From positions 1 through 34,087 of the forward strand of contig JAFAUQ010000013.1 of the NCBI GenBank assembly GCA_019243195.1: a DNA stretch of 34,087 nt, in the 5' to 3' direction. Under the pieces are notes generated by a model. The model was not told where the DNA came from. It was given only the letters and a program-made list of their open reading frames with translations, and searched no databases. The first letter of the stretch is position 1; every line of letters starts with the position of its first letter. A program made the position numbers and the translations under genes. Source of the stretch: Hyphomicrobiales bacterium. GTDB taxonomy: Bacteria; Pseudomonadota; Alphaproteobacteria; Rhizobiales; Xanthobacteraceae. Shown here piece after piece: positions 25,005 to 33,630 of this stretch.

Positions 25005-27122
25005 ATGTTGAAATGGATGCTAACAATTTGCGCGGCAGCTTCGCTGTTGTCCGTTGCAGTATCGGATGTCGCAGCGCAACCCGTTCCCCCGCCGGTGGTC
25101 GGAGGGTGTGAAGGAACGCCGACGTGCTCAGATCCGTCGGTTGCGACGACAATCGCCGGCGTCTGTCAATCAATTGCTGAGAACGAGAAGGCTCTTGGCA
25201 ACTGCCGGCAAGGCCTACCAGCCCCCTCATGCGGGGAGCCTGAGTTGCCGCAGGGCTGTGCCAGCATTTGCAGCACGATCAATCAGCTCGAGTCAGAGCT
25301 CCAAGCCGAGCTCCAGAAGTGCAACCCGGCGCCGCCGCCGCCGCCCAAAGCCAGCGTCACATTGGCTGCCATCGAGGTCACCCAGGTTATTCAGGATTTG
25401 AACCAATCCGTGCCGCTGATTGCGGGTAAACAAACCTGGGCGAGAGTCTATTTGTCTCCGAACGCAGCCTTGGGCGCCGTTACGGTGACCGGCACGCTGC
25501 AGATACAAGACAGTAGTTTTAAGTTCACCACCGTTCAATCCAACGCGCCGGTGGCACTTACCCCCGGAACGACGTTGAAACAGAAGCGGGATTCCTGGGC
25601 GGCTAGTCTCAACTTTTTGATTCCCGCGAACCTCACCTCGTCCAACAGCGCCTATACCCTCACCCTCGCCACCGTTTCGGCGCAAGGAGCGGGAAACGTG
25701 CCTTGCATCAATTGCGCGGCGACGACGCAAAGCGTCACTTACGTCAACGCCCCGCCCATGCGCTTGCGCATCGTGCCGATTCAGTACACCGATCCAAACA
25801 ACAACATCATAACGCCGGTAACCGCCAACTTCACGCTGCTGACATCGTGGCTCGGCCGCGCCTATCCGATCAATCAGCTGATTTCGTCGGTGGCGGCACC
25901 AGTTCCAACGACGATTCCACTCGCAACGCTCTTTAATACCGCATCGGGGTGTGGCGGAGGCACATGTGGCTGCGGTGCGACAAATACCTTGCTCTCGGTT
26001 ATTCGCGTGATCGAAGTATTCGGTTTGGGATTCGGCCCCGGCCCGATCGATCCCCGCACCCATTATTATGGAATGGTGTTGACCGACCCCAATGCGCCTA
26101 ACGGCGGCTTCCTGCGGGGTTGCACGCCGATCGGGGGATACGTGTCCTCCGGCCCGGTAGGTCTGACGGGCCAGGCCAACGGTGATTGGTACGGAGGGCA
26201 CGAGCTCGGCCACAGCTACGGTCGGCTACATCCTGCTGCGGCCGGTGCGACGACCACGGGATTTTGCGGCGCCGGCCCAGGCTTGGACACCAGCTATCCC
26301 TATCCGAACGGCGAAATTTCCGACAGTCAGGATGATTTCATCGGGCTCGATGTCGGTGACCCGACAATCGGCGCTCCGGTGGCGGCTCGCGACGGCGTCA
26401 CCGATTTCGACGTCATGACTTACTGTCCGCCTTACTGGATCAGCGATTATACCTACAAGGCAATTTTGAACGGGCCGAGCGGCCTTGTGGCGCAGGATCC
26501 GAGCGGAAACGGTCCGGGAGGATCGACGTCACCGCCGCAGTTTACCAGCGGCAGTTTTGTCAGCGTGGTGGCCACCATAAACATGACGAAGAAGTCCGGC
26601 AAAATCGAGTTTGCCCAAACCGTCGGACGAGCGTACCCGGTTCGGTTCGCCACGCCGAACAAGGCATCGCTGCGTTTTCTCGACGCGACCGGAAAGTCGA
26701 TTGCCGAATATGCCGTGAATGTGAACGCGCAATCCGACGTCGACGCCGCAGGCGACACCATCGGTTCGATCGAGGCGACGGTTCCATATCCGTCGAATGC
26801 GGCGAAGCTCGACCTTTATTTCGCGGAAACTCTGATCGATGAACGGACCATCAGCAAGACCAAACCCGCCGTGCGGAATTTGAAAACCACGGGGCCGGGG
26901 GTGCTGGTGTGGGAGACGACCCCGGCGGCCGGCCCATCGTTGACTTACTTCGCGCAGGCGAGCGCCGACGGGAAAAATTGGGACGTCATAGCCGTGAATT
27001 TGGACAAACCGGAATTGAGGCTTTCCGCCCAGCAGCTACGGCAGTATCGGCAGGTTCGGATCGTCGCCAACGACGGTTTCAACAACTCGGCTCCTGCGGT
27101 GATAAAACTGCCCGCGCCCTAA
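25005..27122 (+). CDS. Secreted metzincin-like zinc metalloprotease
   Basis: 705 residues. A signal peptide covers about 1-24 (ending DVAAQ). A Cys-rich N-terminal segment follows, then a poly-Pro linker near 108-113, a beta-rich region at about 115-240, and the catalytic part. The motif HELGHSYGRLH fits the metzincin zinc site HExxHxxGxxH (H399, E400, H403, H409). A downstream VMTYC with M471 fits the Met-turn. The C-terminal 190 residues look like beta-sandwich domains. I do not recognise a named family with this layout. Base composition is more AT-rich and Ser/Thr/Asn-rich than its neighbours, hinting at transfer. The ribosome site is weak. Confidence 0.8.
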   Translation: MLKWMLTICAAASLLSVAVSDVAAQPVPPPVVGGCEGTPTCSDPSVATTIAGVCQSIAENEKALGNCRQGLPAPSCGEPELPQGCASICSTINQLESELQAELQKCNPAPPPPPKASVTLAAIEVTQVIQDLNQSVPLIAGKQTWARVYLSPNAALGAVTVTGTLQIQDSSFKFTTVQSNAPVALTPGTTLKQKRDSWAASLNFLIPANLTSSNSAYTLTLATVSAQGAGNVPCINCAATTQSVTYVNAPPMRLRIVPIQYTDPNNNIITPVTANFTLLTSWLGRAYPINQLISSVAAPVPTTIPLATLFNTASGCGGGTCGCGATNTLLSVIRVIEVFGLGFGPGPIDPRTHYYGMVLTDPNAPNGGFLRGCTPIGGYVSSGPVGLTGQANGDWYGGHELGHSYGRLHPAAAGATTTGFCGAGPGLDTSYPYPNGEISDSQDDFIGLDVGDPTIGAPVAARDGVTDFDVMTYCPPYWISDYTYKAILNGPSGLVAQDPSGNGPGGSTSPPQFTSGSFVSVVATINMTKKSGKIEFAQTVGRAYPVRFATPNKASLRFLDATGKSIAEYAVNVNAQSDVDAAGDTIGSIEATVPYPSNAAKLDLYFAETLIDERTISKTKPAVRNLKTTGPGVLVWETTPAAGPSLTYFAQASADGKNWDVIAVNLDKPELRLSAQQLRQYRQVRIVANDGFNNSAPAVIKLPAP

Positions 27123-27157
27123 GGATCGCAGTTCGCCGGCGCGTTTTGCTGACGTTA

Positions 27158-28225
27158 TCACGCTGCGAATACCTTGCGCAGGCGCGCCCAGTCGGCGAGG
27201 GCGGCTTCCTGGCCTGGCATCAGACAGATGACGAATTGGGTGAAGCCGGCGCGGCGTAGCGCGTCGATATCGTCCCTGATCCCGGGCTCTGTGGCCGTGA
27301 ACGTGGTCGCACGGATCAAATCGGCGGTCACGAACGGCCGCTCCTCCGGCTTGACCATCATCAGATGCCCGCGGTGATTCTCGAGATAGCGCGTTTCCGG
27401 ATCGAAGCCGCGCGCGAGCTTGATATAGCCCTCGATTTCGGCGCCTTGAGTCGGCATGGGCGTGCCGGGCTTGAGCCCGGCGAGCGCCTCGTCGGCGGCG
27501 CGGTGCAGCATCACGGCGGCGCGCGGACCCGCCTGCGCCATCGCGCGCTCGGAGTCCGCCGGCTCGCCCTCGGCAAGCACGCAGCCGACCGCAAAGGCGG
27601 TGGCGGAAAAATCGCTGGGCGGGTGACCGGCGTTTTGCCATTCCGCGCGCATCGCTTCGACTTCGCGCATCCCGGTCGCCACGTTGCTCACGAAATCGAT
27701 CCAGCCGGCGCCGAGCCGTGCCGCGAGCGCGCGCGTGCGCGGCCCATAGGCGGAGAGATGCAGCTTGATCGGATCGCGCGTGTTGAAAAGATCGAGCTCC
27801 GGATTGAGGAAGCGTATTTTGCGCCGCTCGCCTTCCATTTCGAAGTCGACGGTCTCGCCGCGCAAAAGGCCGTACACCTGGCGGATGTAGGTCTCCATCG
27901 CCTTTATCTTGATGGCGCCGAAGCCCATGGCGCGGCGCGCCGTGAATCCCGTGCCGATGCCGAAATCGATCCGCCCCGGCGCGAGCTTGTTGAGACTCGC
28001 GAGCGCATTGGCTGCGACCGGCGCGATGCGGTTCGACGGCACCAGCACGCCGGTGCCGAGCCGGATGCGCCGCGTGTTGACCGCCGCCGCCGCCATGGCG
28101 ACGAAACAGTCGGCAGTGAGCATCTGGGTGTCGTAGAACCACGCGTGAGTGAAGCCGAGTTCCTCGGCACGCTTGACGATCGTCCAGGAATCCGCCGCCG
28201 CCGGCAGGGCAATGCCGAAGTCCAT
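27158..28225 (-). CDS. LLM-class flavin-dependent oxidoreductase
   Basis: 355-residue TIM-barrel enzyme of the luciferase-like monooxygenase/F420-dependent class. Typical segments are FGIALPAAADSW at the start, GFTHAWFYDTQ near 24-34, RIRLGTGVLVPSNR near 53-66, and PGRIDFGIGTGFTARRAMG near 83-101. Whether it uses FMN or F420 cannot be decided from sequence alone. GGGAGGGTGAG precedes the ATG. It is convergent with the metalloprotease gene and divergent from the DapA-like gene, with palindrome D between the divergent starts. Confidence 0.9.
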   Translation of the reverse strand: MDFGIALPAAADSWTIVKRAEELGFTHAWFYDTQMLTADCFVAMAAAAVNTRRIRLGTGVLVPSNRIAPVAANALASLNKLAPGRIDFGIGTGFTARRAMGFGAIKIKAMETYIRQVYGLLRGETVDFEMEGERRKIRFLNPELDLFNTRDPIKLHLSAYGPRTRALAARLGAGWIDFVSNVATGMREVEAMRAEWQNAGHPPSDFSATAFAVGCVLAEGEPADSERAMAQAGPRAAVMLHRAADEALAGLKPGTPMPTQGAEIEGYIKLARGFDPETRYLENHRGHLMMVKPEERPFVTADLIRATTFTATEPGIRDDIDALRRAGFTQFVICLMPGQEAALADWARLRKVFAA

Positions 28226-28272
28226 CTCACCCTCCCCGTTGTCCGCGCGATTGGCGCATAATAGCGTGCCAT

Positions 28273-28344
28273 CGTAGCCCGGATGAGCGCGTCAGCGCGA
28301 AATCCGGGGAAGTCCCGCATTTCACTTCGCTCATGCGGGCTACG
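28273..28344. repeat. Intergenic palindrome, family D (copy 2)
   Basis: Left arm CGTAGCCCGGATGAGCGCG, right arm CGCTCATGCGGGCTACG. It lies in the divergent promoter region upstream of the DapA-like gene. Its reverse complement is nearly identical to copy 3 on the other side of that gene. Confidence 0.88.
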
Positions 28345-28366
28345 TTCATAGACCGGAGGCCCCGCC

Positions 28367-29314
28367 ATGCCGAGCAAATGGGAATATCGCGGCATCTTTC
28401 CCGCCATGCAGCTTCCGTTCGATCAGGCGCTGGCGATCGACGAGCCGGAGCTGCGGCGCTTTACCGGCTGGCTCGCCGGCCACAAGGGCATCGGCGGGCT
28501 CGTGACCAACGGGCACACCGGCGAGGTGTTCGCGCTCACCGCGAAGCAGCGCGCCGAGGCGACCCGCATTGTGGCGAGCGAGGCTGCCGGCCGGCTGCCG
28601 GTCGTCTCCGGTATCTGCTGCGAGGGGATTGCGGAAGCGGTCGAGCACGCTGGCATGGCGCGCGAGGCGGGCGCGAGCGCGCTCCTCGTCATGCCGCCGC
28701 ATCAGTGGCTGCGCTTCGGCATGCGCCAGCCCGAGAACGTGGTCGATCACTTCGCCGCCATCGGCAAGGCGTCCGGCCTCGATCTCATCGTGCACGTCTA
28801 TCCATCGTGGACGCGCGCTTCCTATTCGTTCGAGACGCTCGCGGCGCTGGCGCGCCTCCCGTGGGTCAAATGCATGAAGGTAGGCACGCGCGACATGAAC
28901 AAATACGCGTGCGATATCCGTGTGATCCGGGAGGCCGATCCGAGCGTCACCGTGCTCACCTGTCACGATGAATACTTGTTGGCCTCGATGGTGCAGGGCG
29001 TCGACGGTGCGCTCGTCGGCTTCGCTTCGTTCCTGCCGCAGATGATCGTCGATCTCTACGCCGCCGTGTGCGCGGGCGACCTCAAGCGCGCCATGGACAT
29101 CCAGTCCCGCATCAATCCGCTCAAGGACGTGGTGTACGGCGGCGGCGAGCCGTCGGGCGACGCACACGCGCGCATGAAGATGGCGATGTATCTCGCCGGG
29201 ATTTTCAAATCTGCGGCGGTGCAGCCGCCGACGCGCCCGCCTTCGGCCGCCGAGATCGACTCGATCAAGGCCGCGCTGCGTGAGGCCGGTATGTTGCGGA
29301 AGGAAGCGGCGTAA
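28367..29314 (+). CDS. DapA-family aldolase/lyase
   Basis: 315-residue TIM-barrel Schiff-base lyase of the dihydrodipicolinate synthase/N-acetylneuraminate lyase superfamily. The substrate-carboxylate motif is TNGHTGE (47-53), where DapA has GTTGE. The conserved tyrosine is Y145 (VHVYPSW) and the Schiff-base lysine is most likely K171 (CMKVGTRD). These changes from DapA motifs argue against lysine biosynthesis and for a catabolic aldolase or dehydratase. GGAGG lies eight bases before the ATG. Bracketed by family D palindromes in inverted orientation. Confidence 0.88.
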   Translation: MPSKWEYRGIFPAMQLPFDQALAIDEPELRRFTGWLAGHKGIGGLVTNGHTGEVFALTAKQRAEATRIVASEAAGRLPVVSGICCEGIAEAVEHAGMAREAGASALLVMPPHQWLRFGMRQPENVVDHFAAIGKASGLDLIVHVYPSWTRASYSFETLAALARLPWVKCMKVGTRDMNKYACDIRVIREADPSVTVLTCHDEYLLASMVQGVDGALVGFASFLPQMIVDLYAAVCAGDLKRAMDIQSRINPLKDVVYGGGEPSGDAHARMKMAMYLAGIFKSAAVQPPTRPPSAAEIDSIKAALREAGMLRKEAA

Positions 29315-29318
29315 TCCC

Positions 29319-29390
29319 CTAGCCCGCATGAGCGAAGCGAAATGCGGGGCCGGCCCCGGATTTCGCGCTGACGCGCTCATCCGGGCTACG
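29319..29390. repeat. Intergenic palindrome, family D (copy 3)
   Basis: Begins CTAGCCCGCATGAGCGAAG and ends GCTCATCCGGGCTACG. It lies between the convergent DapA-like and aldo/keto reductase genes. It matches the reverse complement of copy 2 with only a few differences, clustered in the central spacer. Confidence 0.88.
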
Positions 29391-29409
29391 ACGCTGCGGG
29401 GGAGGGATG

Positions 29410-30378
29410 TCACGCGTGATGGCCGATCACCGGATGCGGCTGGTACGCGTCTCCGAGCCTCTTCATCTCCGCGTCGTCAAGGTTCAGCTCCAGCGCCGCG
29501 CAAGCGTCGTCGATGTGGTGCGGCTTGGTGGCGCCGATGAGCGGCGCGACCACGCCGGGCTGCCGCGCCAGCCAGGCGAGCGCCACCTGCGCGTTGGAGA
29601 CGCCGCGCCGGCGCGCAATGTCGCCGACGCGCGCGAGCACGGCGCTGTCCGACTCGTGGGTATAGAACCGCCGCGCGATATCATCGGTTTCGCCGCGCAC
29701 GGTGCCGCGGCTGCCGGCGAGAAAGCCGCGCGCGAGCGGGCTCCACGGCAGCACGCCGACGCCCTCGGCCACGCACAGCGGGATCATCTCGCGCTCCTCC
29801 TCGCGATAGACGAGGTTGTAGTGGCTCTGCATGGTGGCAAAGCGCGCCGTGCGCGCGGCGTCGCATCGCGCCAGGAGCCGCGCGAAGCGCCACGCGTGCA
29901 TCGACGAAGCGCCGAGGTAGAGCGCGCGGCCGCTGCGCACGACTTCATCGAGCGCGGCGATCGTCTCGTCCATGGGCGTTGCCGCGTCGAACCGATGAAT
30001 CTGATAAAGGTCGAGATACTCGACCCCGAGTCGGACTAGCGAATCATCGATCGCATGGCGGATGTGCTTGCGCGAGAGCCCGCGCGCGTTGACATCATCG
30101 CCGACCGGCAGCCCGACCTTGCTCGATATCACCACGCGTTGCCGCGGCACGCCGAGCCGGCGCAGCGCCCGGCCGAGAACTTCCTCGCTCGCGCCGAGCG
30201 AATAGAAATCCGCGGTGTCGAAGAAATTGATGCCGTTATCGAGCGCGCGCTTGATCAGCGGCACTGCCTCGTCTTCCTCCAGCACCCACGGGCGCCACTT
30301 CTTCGATCCGAATGTGAGACACCCGAGCGCGACACGCGAAACCTTCACGCCCGCGCTGCCGAGATTGACGTAGTGCAT
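29410..30378 (-). CDS. Aldo/keto reductase
   Basis: 322-residue NADPH-dependent reductase with a TIM barrel. The catalytic tetrad is visible: D54 and Y59 in FFDTADFYS, K87 in ISSKVG, H128 in YQIHRFD. The cofactor region near the C-terminus is PLIGATKPHHIDD. It resembles AKR members close to the Kv-beta/YghZ group. ATG 30378 gives the usual MxYVNLG start, though no clear ribosome site precedes it. It starts 11 bases after the subtilisin-like gene ends, so it may be read from the same transcript. Confidence 0.92.
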   Translation of the reverse strand: MHYVNLGSAGVKVSRVALGCLTFGSKKWRPWVLEEDEAVPLIKRALDNGINFFDTADFYSLGASEEVLGRALRRLGVPRQRVVISSKVGLPVGDDVNARGLSRKHIRHAIDDSLVRLGVEYLDLYQIHRFDAATPMDETIAALDEVVRSGRALYLGASSMHAWRFARLLARCDAARTARFATMQSHYNLVYREEEREMIPLCVAEGVGVLPWSPLARGFLAGSRGTVRGETDDIARRFYTHESDSAVLARVGDIARRRGVSNAQVALAWLARQPGVVAPLIGATKPHHIDDACAALELNLDDAEMKRLGDAYQPHPVIGHHA

Positions 30379-30389
30379 GGGAAATTTTT

Positions 30390-31946
30390 TTACATCCCCG
30401 CCGCTCGTGCCGCCGTCACCGCCTGCAGCGCATCGACGAGGCCGGCGCCGTAGTCGCGCTCGCTGCCGCGCGGGCCGAGGTGTTTGGCGGTGCGCATGAG
30501 GATGCGGCGCACGTCCTTGGGCGTAAGGCGTGGGTTCCGTTCGAGCAATAACGCGACGACGCCGCTCACCTCGGCGGCGGCGACCGAGGTGCCGGTGGTG
30601 AGCTGATAACTCGCGTCGGGCGCGGGGACGAGGACGTCGACGCCGGGCGCCGCCACGGCGATGTATTTGCCGCGGTTGGCGCCGGAGAACAGCGCGTCGG
30701 AGGCGTCGACGGCAGTGACCGCGATCACCACCGGGTCGGCGGCGGGAAAGAGCGGCGGCGACGTCGGTCCGGCATTGCCGGCGGCCGCGATCAGCACCAT
30801 GCCCTTGCCGTTCGCCTTGGTGAGTGCGTCGCGCAGGCGGGGATCGGCGGGGCCGGCAAAGCTCATGTTGACGACGCGCGCGCCCTTCTCGAATGCCCAA
30901 TCGAGGCCCTTGATGATGTTGAGCGTCGTTCCCTCGGCGCTGCCCGAATTGGCGCTGAATGCGCGCACGGTGAGAAGCTCGGCGCCCGGCGCGATGCCGA
31001 GCACGGTGCCGCGCGAAGCGATCGCGCCGGCCATGCCGGTGCCGTGCGGGTGCGGCCGCTCGCTGTTCGCGGCGTCGTAGCTCCCAGTAATCGCGCCGGC
31101 GAGGTCCGGGTGGTTCGGGTCGACGCCGGAATCGATGACGGCGACCGCGACGCCTTTGCCGGTCGCCAGCCGATGCGCCTCGATCACGTCGAGCTTCTCC
31201 GGCGCGTATTGCTCGGCGTTGCCGCCGCCGGGCGGGTCCTCCATTCCTCTGTAGAGATAGTTCGGCTGCGAGCCGATCCGCTCGCGGGCGAGCGCGTTGA
31301 TCATGTCGGTGACGCTTTGGCCGGCGAGACGGACGCAGCGGTGCAGGGTGTGGCCTGTCAGGTGGACCTGAACCGTTTCCGGGCAGGTCATCTGGTGCCG
31401 TTGCGCGATGACCTCCATCTCCAAGGACGTATCCGCGAGCACTTCGTCGATCACGAACCGCGTCTCGCCGCGGGGAGGCAGGTTGACGCTCGTGTGCGCC
31501 GGCCCGAAGTTGCTGCCGCCATTACCCTCGCCGCCGGCGCCGCCGCTGCCGGCGCCGCCTCCACCACCGCCCGTCCCCTGCACCTGGGTGACCCGCGGAG
31601 GCGGCAGCGTGCCACCCCCGGACGAGGGACCAAAAACAGGAGATGCCGGCGGCGGCGGACCATCCCCAAAAAGCTTTGTGCCGATTGCCCAGCCGACGAT
31701 CGCAAACACGATCCCGCTGACGATGTAGAGAACGCCGTCGTTATGCGATGGGCCGGACCTGCCCGGGGTTGATGATCCCGGACCGAACGTTGGCGGCGGC
31801 GCGACCACGGGAGGCGGAATAACGATCGGGGGCGGAACGATGATAGGCGGGTTATTGGGCGGGGGTATTTGGGCGGGCGCCGCATCGCTCGCCGCAACGG
31901 CGAGCGCGGCCGAGAGAAATACGCGGGTGAGCGTTCCCCTCTTCAT
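30390..31946 (-). CDS. Exported subtilisin-like serine protease (S8)
   Basis: 518 residues. A signal peptide covers about 1-26. Then come a poly-Pro segment (28-60), a second hydrophobic helix at about 72-90 (VLYIVSGIVFAIVGWAIG) and a Gly-rich stretch (122-146). A propeptide-like domain is at about 160-230. The S8 catalytic domain has D272 (VIDSGVD), H301 (HGTGMAG), oxyanion N391 and S454 (GTSVAAAEVSG). The second helix suggests the protease is membrane-anchored, with the catalytic part in the periplasm or outside. The start at 31946 is followed by the signal; its ribosome site is weak. Confidence 0.92.
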   Translation of the reverse strand: MKRGTLTRVFLSAALAVAASDAAPAQIPPPNNPPIIVPPPIVIPPPVVAPPPTFGPGSSTPGRSGPSHNDGVLYIVSGIVFAIVGWAIGTKLFGDGPPPPASPVFGPSSGGGTLPPPRVTQVQGTGGGGGGAGSGGAGGEGNGGSNFGPAHTSVNLPPRGETRFVIDEVLADTSLEMEVIAQRHQMTCPETVQVHLTGHTLHRCVRLAGQSVTDMINALARERIGSQPNYLYRGMEDPPGGGNAEQYAPEKLDVIEAHRLATGKGVAVAVIDSGVDPNHPDLAGAITGSYDAANSERPHPHGTGMAGAIASRGTVLGIAPGAELLTVRAFSANSGSAEGTTLNIIKGLDWAFEKGARVVNMSFAGPADPRLRDALTKANGKGMVLIAAAGNAGPTSPPLFPAADPVVIAVTAVDASDALFSGANRGKYIAVAAPGVDVLVPAPDASYQLTTGTSVAAAEVSGVVALLLERNPRLTPKDVRRILMRTAKHLGPRGSERDYGAGLVDALQAVTAARAAGM

Positions 31947-32111
31947 GTCCCGCCTGCGCTCCCGAACGCGACAAATCCCTGGGCAGCTGGACCGCGAGTC
32001 GATCAGGCCTGCCCTTCGCGCCCCTCCCGGTGGATGGCATTAGAGCACCTTGGCGCAAAAACCGCTGTGTCGCGTGGGCAACACTCGGCAAGAATCAGTG
32101 GGCGTAAAAGC

Positions 32112-32435
32112 CTAGCGCAGAGGCCGCGCCGGGCCGCCGGTTATCAGGTCGTTGGTGCAATTGATGGTCGCGGGCGGCTGGCTCGTGGTCCACATGGCGC
32201 GCGGGCGCGGCGCGGTGGCGCCCTGCGGAACGGCCGGCTGGTCGCAGTAAAGCGGCGGGCTTCCCTTCATGATGCAGATTTGCGAGCCGACCGAATAGAC
32301 GAGGCCGCCGTAGACGCAATAATTGAGCATGTCGGACGGTGCGATCGGCGGCGCCGACGAATATTCCTGCGCCAGGACCGTGTACGGCACGGCGACAATC
32401 AGCGCCGCCGCCATCGTTCGTGTCAGCAAGCCCAT
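32112..32435 (-). CDS. Small exported cysteine-containing protein
   Basis: 107 residues. A signal peptide (MAAALIVAVPYTVLAQ) starts a few residues after the ATG at 32435. The mature part has four cysteines (LNYCVYGG, SQICIMKG, PLYCDQ, TINCTND) that could form two disulfides. GAGG lies six bases upstream of the start; the open frame reaching 32594 enters palindrome E and is not credible. It lies upstream of the subtilisin-like gene on the same strand, about 165 bases away. No domain is recognised. Confidence 0.65.
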   Translation of the reverse strand: MGLLTRTMAAALIVAVPYTVLAQEYSSAPPIAPSDMLNYCVYGGLVYSVGSQICIMKGSPPLYCDQPAVPQGATAPRPRAMWTTSQPPATINCTNDLITGGPARPLR

Positions 32436-32534
32436 GCCGCGCCTCGGATGCAACCTTCTCGGAAACATTAACCCATCCGCGGGCGGGCTGTCAGCAGATG
32501 AATATTGCGATCGCGCAACAAACAACGCCGTCAC

Positions 32535-32663
32535 CCTGAGAGCGTGTGAATCTTTCGATTTTCGAGGATTTTCACGGTATGCGATATGAGTCAAATCAAT
32601 GACTTAGCGCAGCCGAAAACCCTGAAAATGGCGAAAAGCCGAATAGATTCACAAACTCTGAGG
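32535..32663. repeat. Long imperfect palindrome, family E
   Basis: The arms are about 42 bases each and about 80% complementary. The left reads CTGAGAGCGTGTGAATCT and onwards; the reverse complement of the right reads CTCAGAGTTTGTGAATCT and onwards, both continuing to ATTTTCA. A central spacer of some 45 bases separates them. No ORF is present. It is more AT-rich than the flanks and may be a relic of a small inverted-repeat element. Confidence 0.75.
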
Positions 32664-32664
32664 A

Positions 32665-32819
32665 GCATAGGCGGCCTCCGGCCGCCGTCCTTTATGCGAA
32701 AGAACGCCGACGCGAAGCGTCGGCTATGTCGCATTGGCGAGCGGTCGTCTCGAAGGGTGGCCACAAGCACCGAGCTTGCTGCCATCCTTCGAGACAGTCG
32801 CGCGCAAAGGCGCGCGACT
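32665..32819. repeat. Cluster of hairpins, family F
   Basis: Three to four adjacent dyads without an ORF: GCATAGGCGGC with GCCGCC and TATGC (32665-32697), GCCGACG/CGTCGGC (32706-32724), GTCTCGAAGG/CCTTCGAGAC (about 32747-32796), and GTCGCGCGC/GCGCGCGAC (about 32798-32818). With palindrome E this accounts for most of the 424-base gap between the small exported gene and the Crp-like gene. Confidence 0.7.
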
Positions 32820-32859
32820 TCCTCAGGATGACGGTTTTGTTTGTTGCTCCGCCTTTCAA

Positions 32860-33630
32860 TCACGCCGGCTTGCGGACGGCGACGGCTTCCGCAGGCGTTG
32901 TCGGCGAGGCAATGGCGGCCGGCGCGGCGTCGAGATGCGACACGTAGGCTTTGACGTTGCGATAGCATTCGCACGCGTGCCGCTCGAGTTGCTCGCGCCG
33001 GATGATCTGCATGTAGCCGCGGCGGCAATTGACGACCCCGGCCGCCTCGAGCCGACCAGCCGCCAGGTTCACCGTCGTGCGCTGAACGCCGAGCATGAGC
33101 GCCAGCGTGCTCTGGGTGAGGGGGACATCGAACCCGCCGCTGCGGTCGAGCACTTCGAGAAGCCAGCGGGCGATGCGCGCTTCCACCGGATGGGCGGCGT
33201 TGCACAGCGCCGTCTGGTGTGCCTGCACCATGAGGGCCGCGCAGTGCCGGGCGACCAGGCGGCGTACCAGGGCGCTTTGATCGAGCACGTAGCGGAAGGC
33301 CGAGGCGGACATGCGCGCCCCGCGGCCGCCGATATAGACCTCGGCATCGCACATCGCGGGCGCCGTCGCCGCCGCTCCCATGGCGCCGACGATACTGTCG
33401 CGCCCTACCAAAATGGCGCCCCCGCCGCCGCCGCTGCGCAGTGGCATCGTAAGCGCCACCAGCCCCCCATGCGGAAACACGACCTGCTCGACAGGGGCGC
33501 CGAGATCCTGCAGCCGCTCGCCGACGCTCAGCGTGAAGCTCGTCAGATGGGGGCGGAAAAGTTCGTAATCCTCCGCCGACAGCTCGGCGAGGAAGGCGTT
33601 ACGATCGGTCGCCGTTGGCTGTGCGGTCAT
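32860..33630 (-). CDS. Crp/Fnr-family transcriptional regulator
   Basis: 256 residues. An N-terminal cyclic-nucleotide-binding-like beta barrel (about 15-130) includes FTLSVGERLQDLGAPVEQVV. A C-terminal winged helix (about 145-225) has a recognition region QSTLALMLGVQRTTVNLAAG. It has no FNR-type N-terminal cysteine cluster, so it is not an oxygen-sensing FNR by sequence. The short Ala/Pro-rich tail is unusual. GGAGG is seven bases before the ATG. The target genes are not evident; members of this group in rhizobia respond to low oxygen or nitrosative stress, which cannot be assumed here. Confidence 0.9.
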   Translation of the reverse strand: MTAQPTATDRNAFLAELSAEDYELFRPHLTSFTLSVGERLQDLGAPVEQVVFPHGGLVALTMPLRSGGGGGAILVGRDSIVGAMGAAATAPAMCDAEVYIGGRGARMSASAFRYVLDQSALVRRLVARHCAALMVQAHQTALCNAAHPVEARIARWLLEVLDRSGGFDVPLTQSTLALMLGVQRTTVNLAAGRLEAAGVVNCRRGYMQIIRREQLERHACECYRNVKAYVSHLDAAPAAIASPTTPAEAVAVRKPA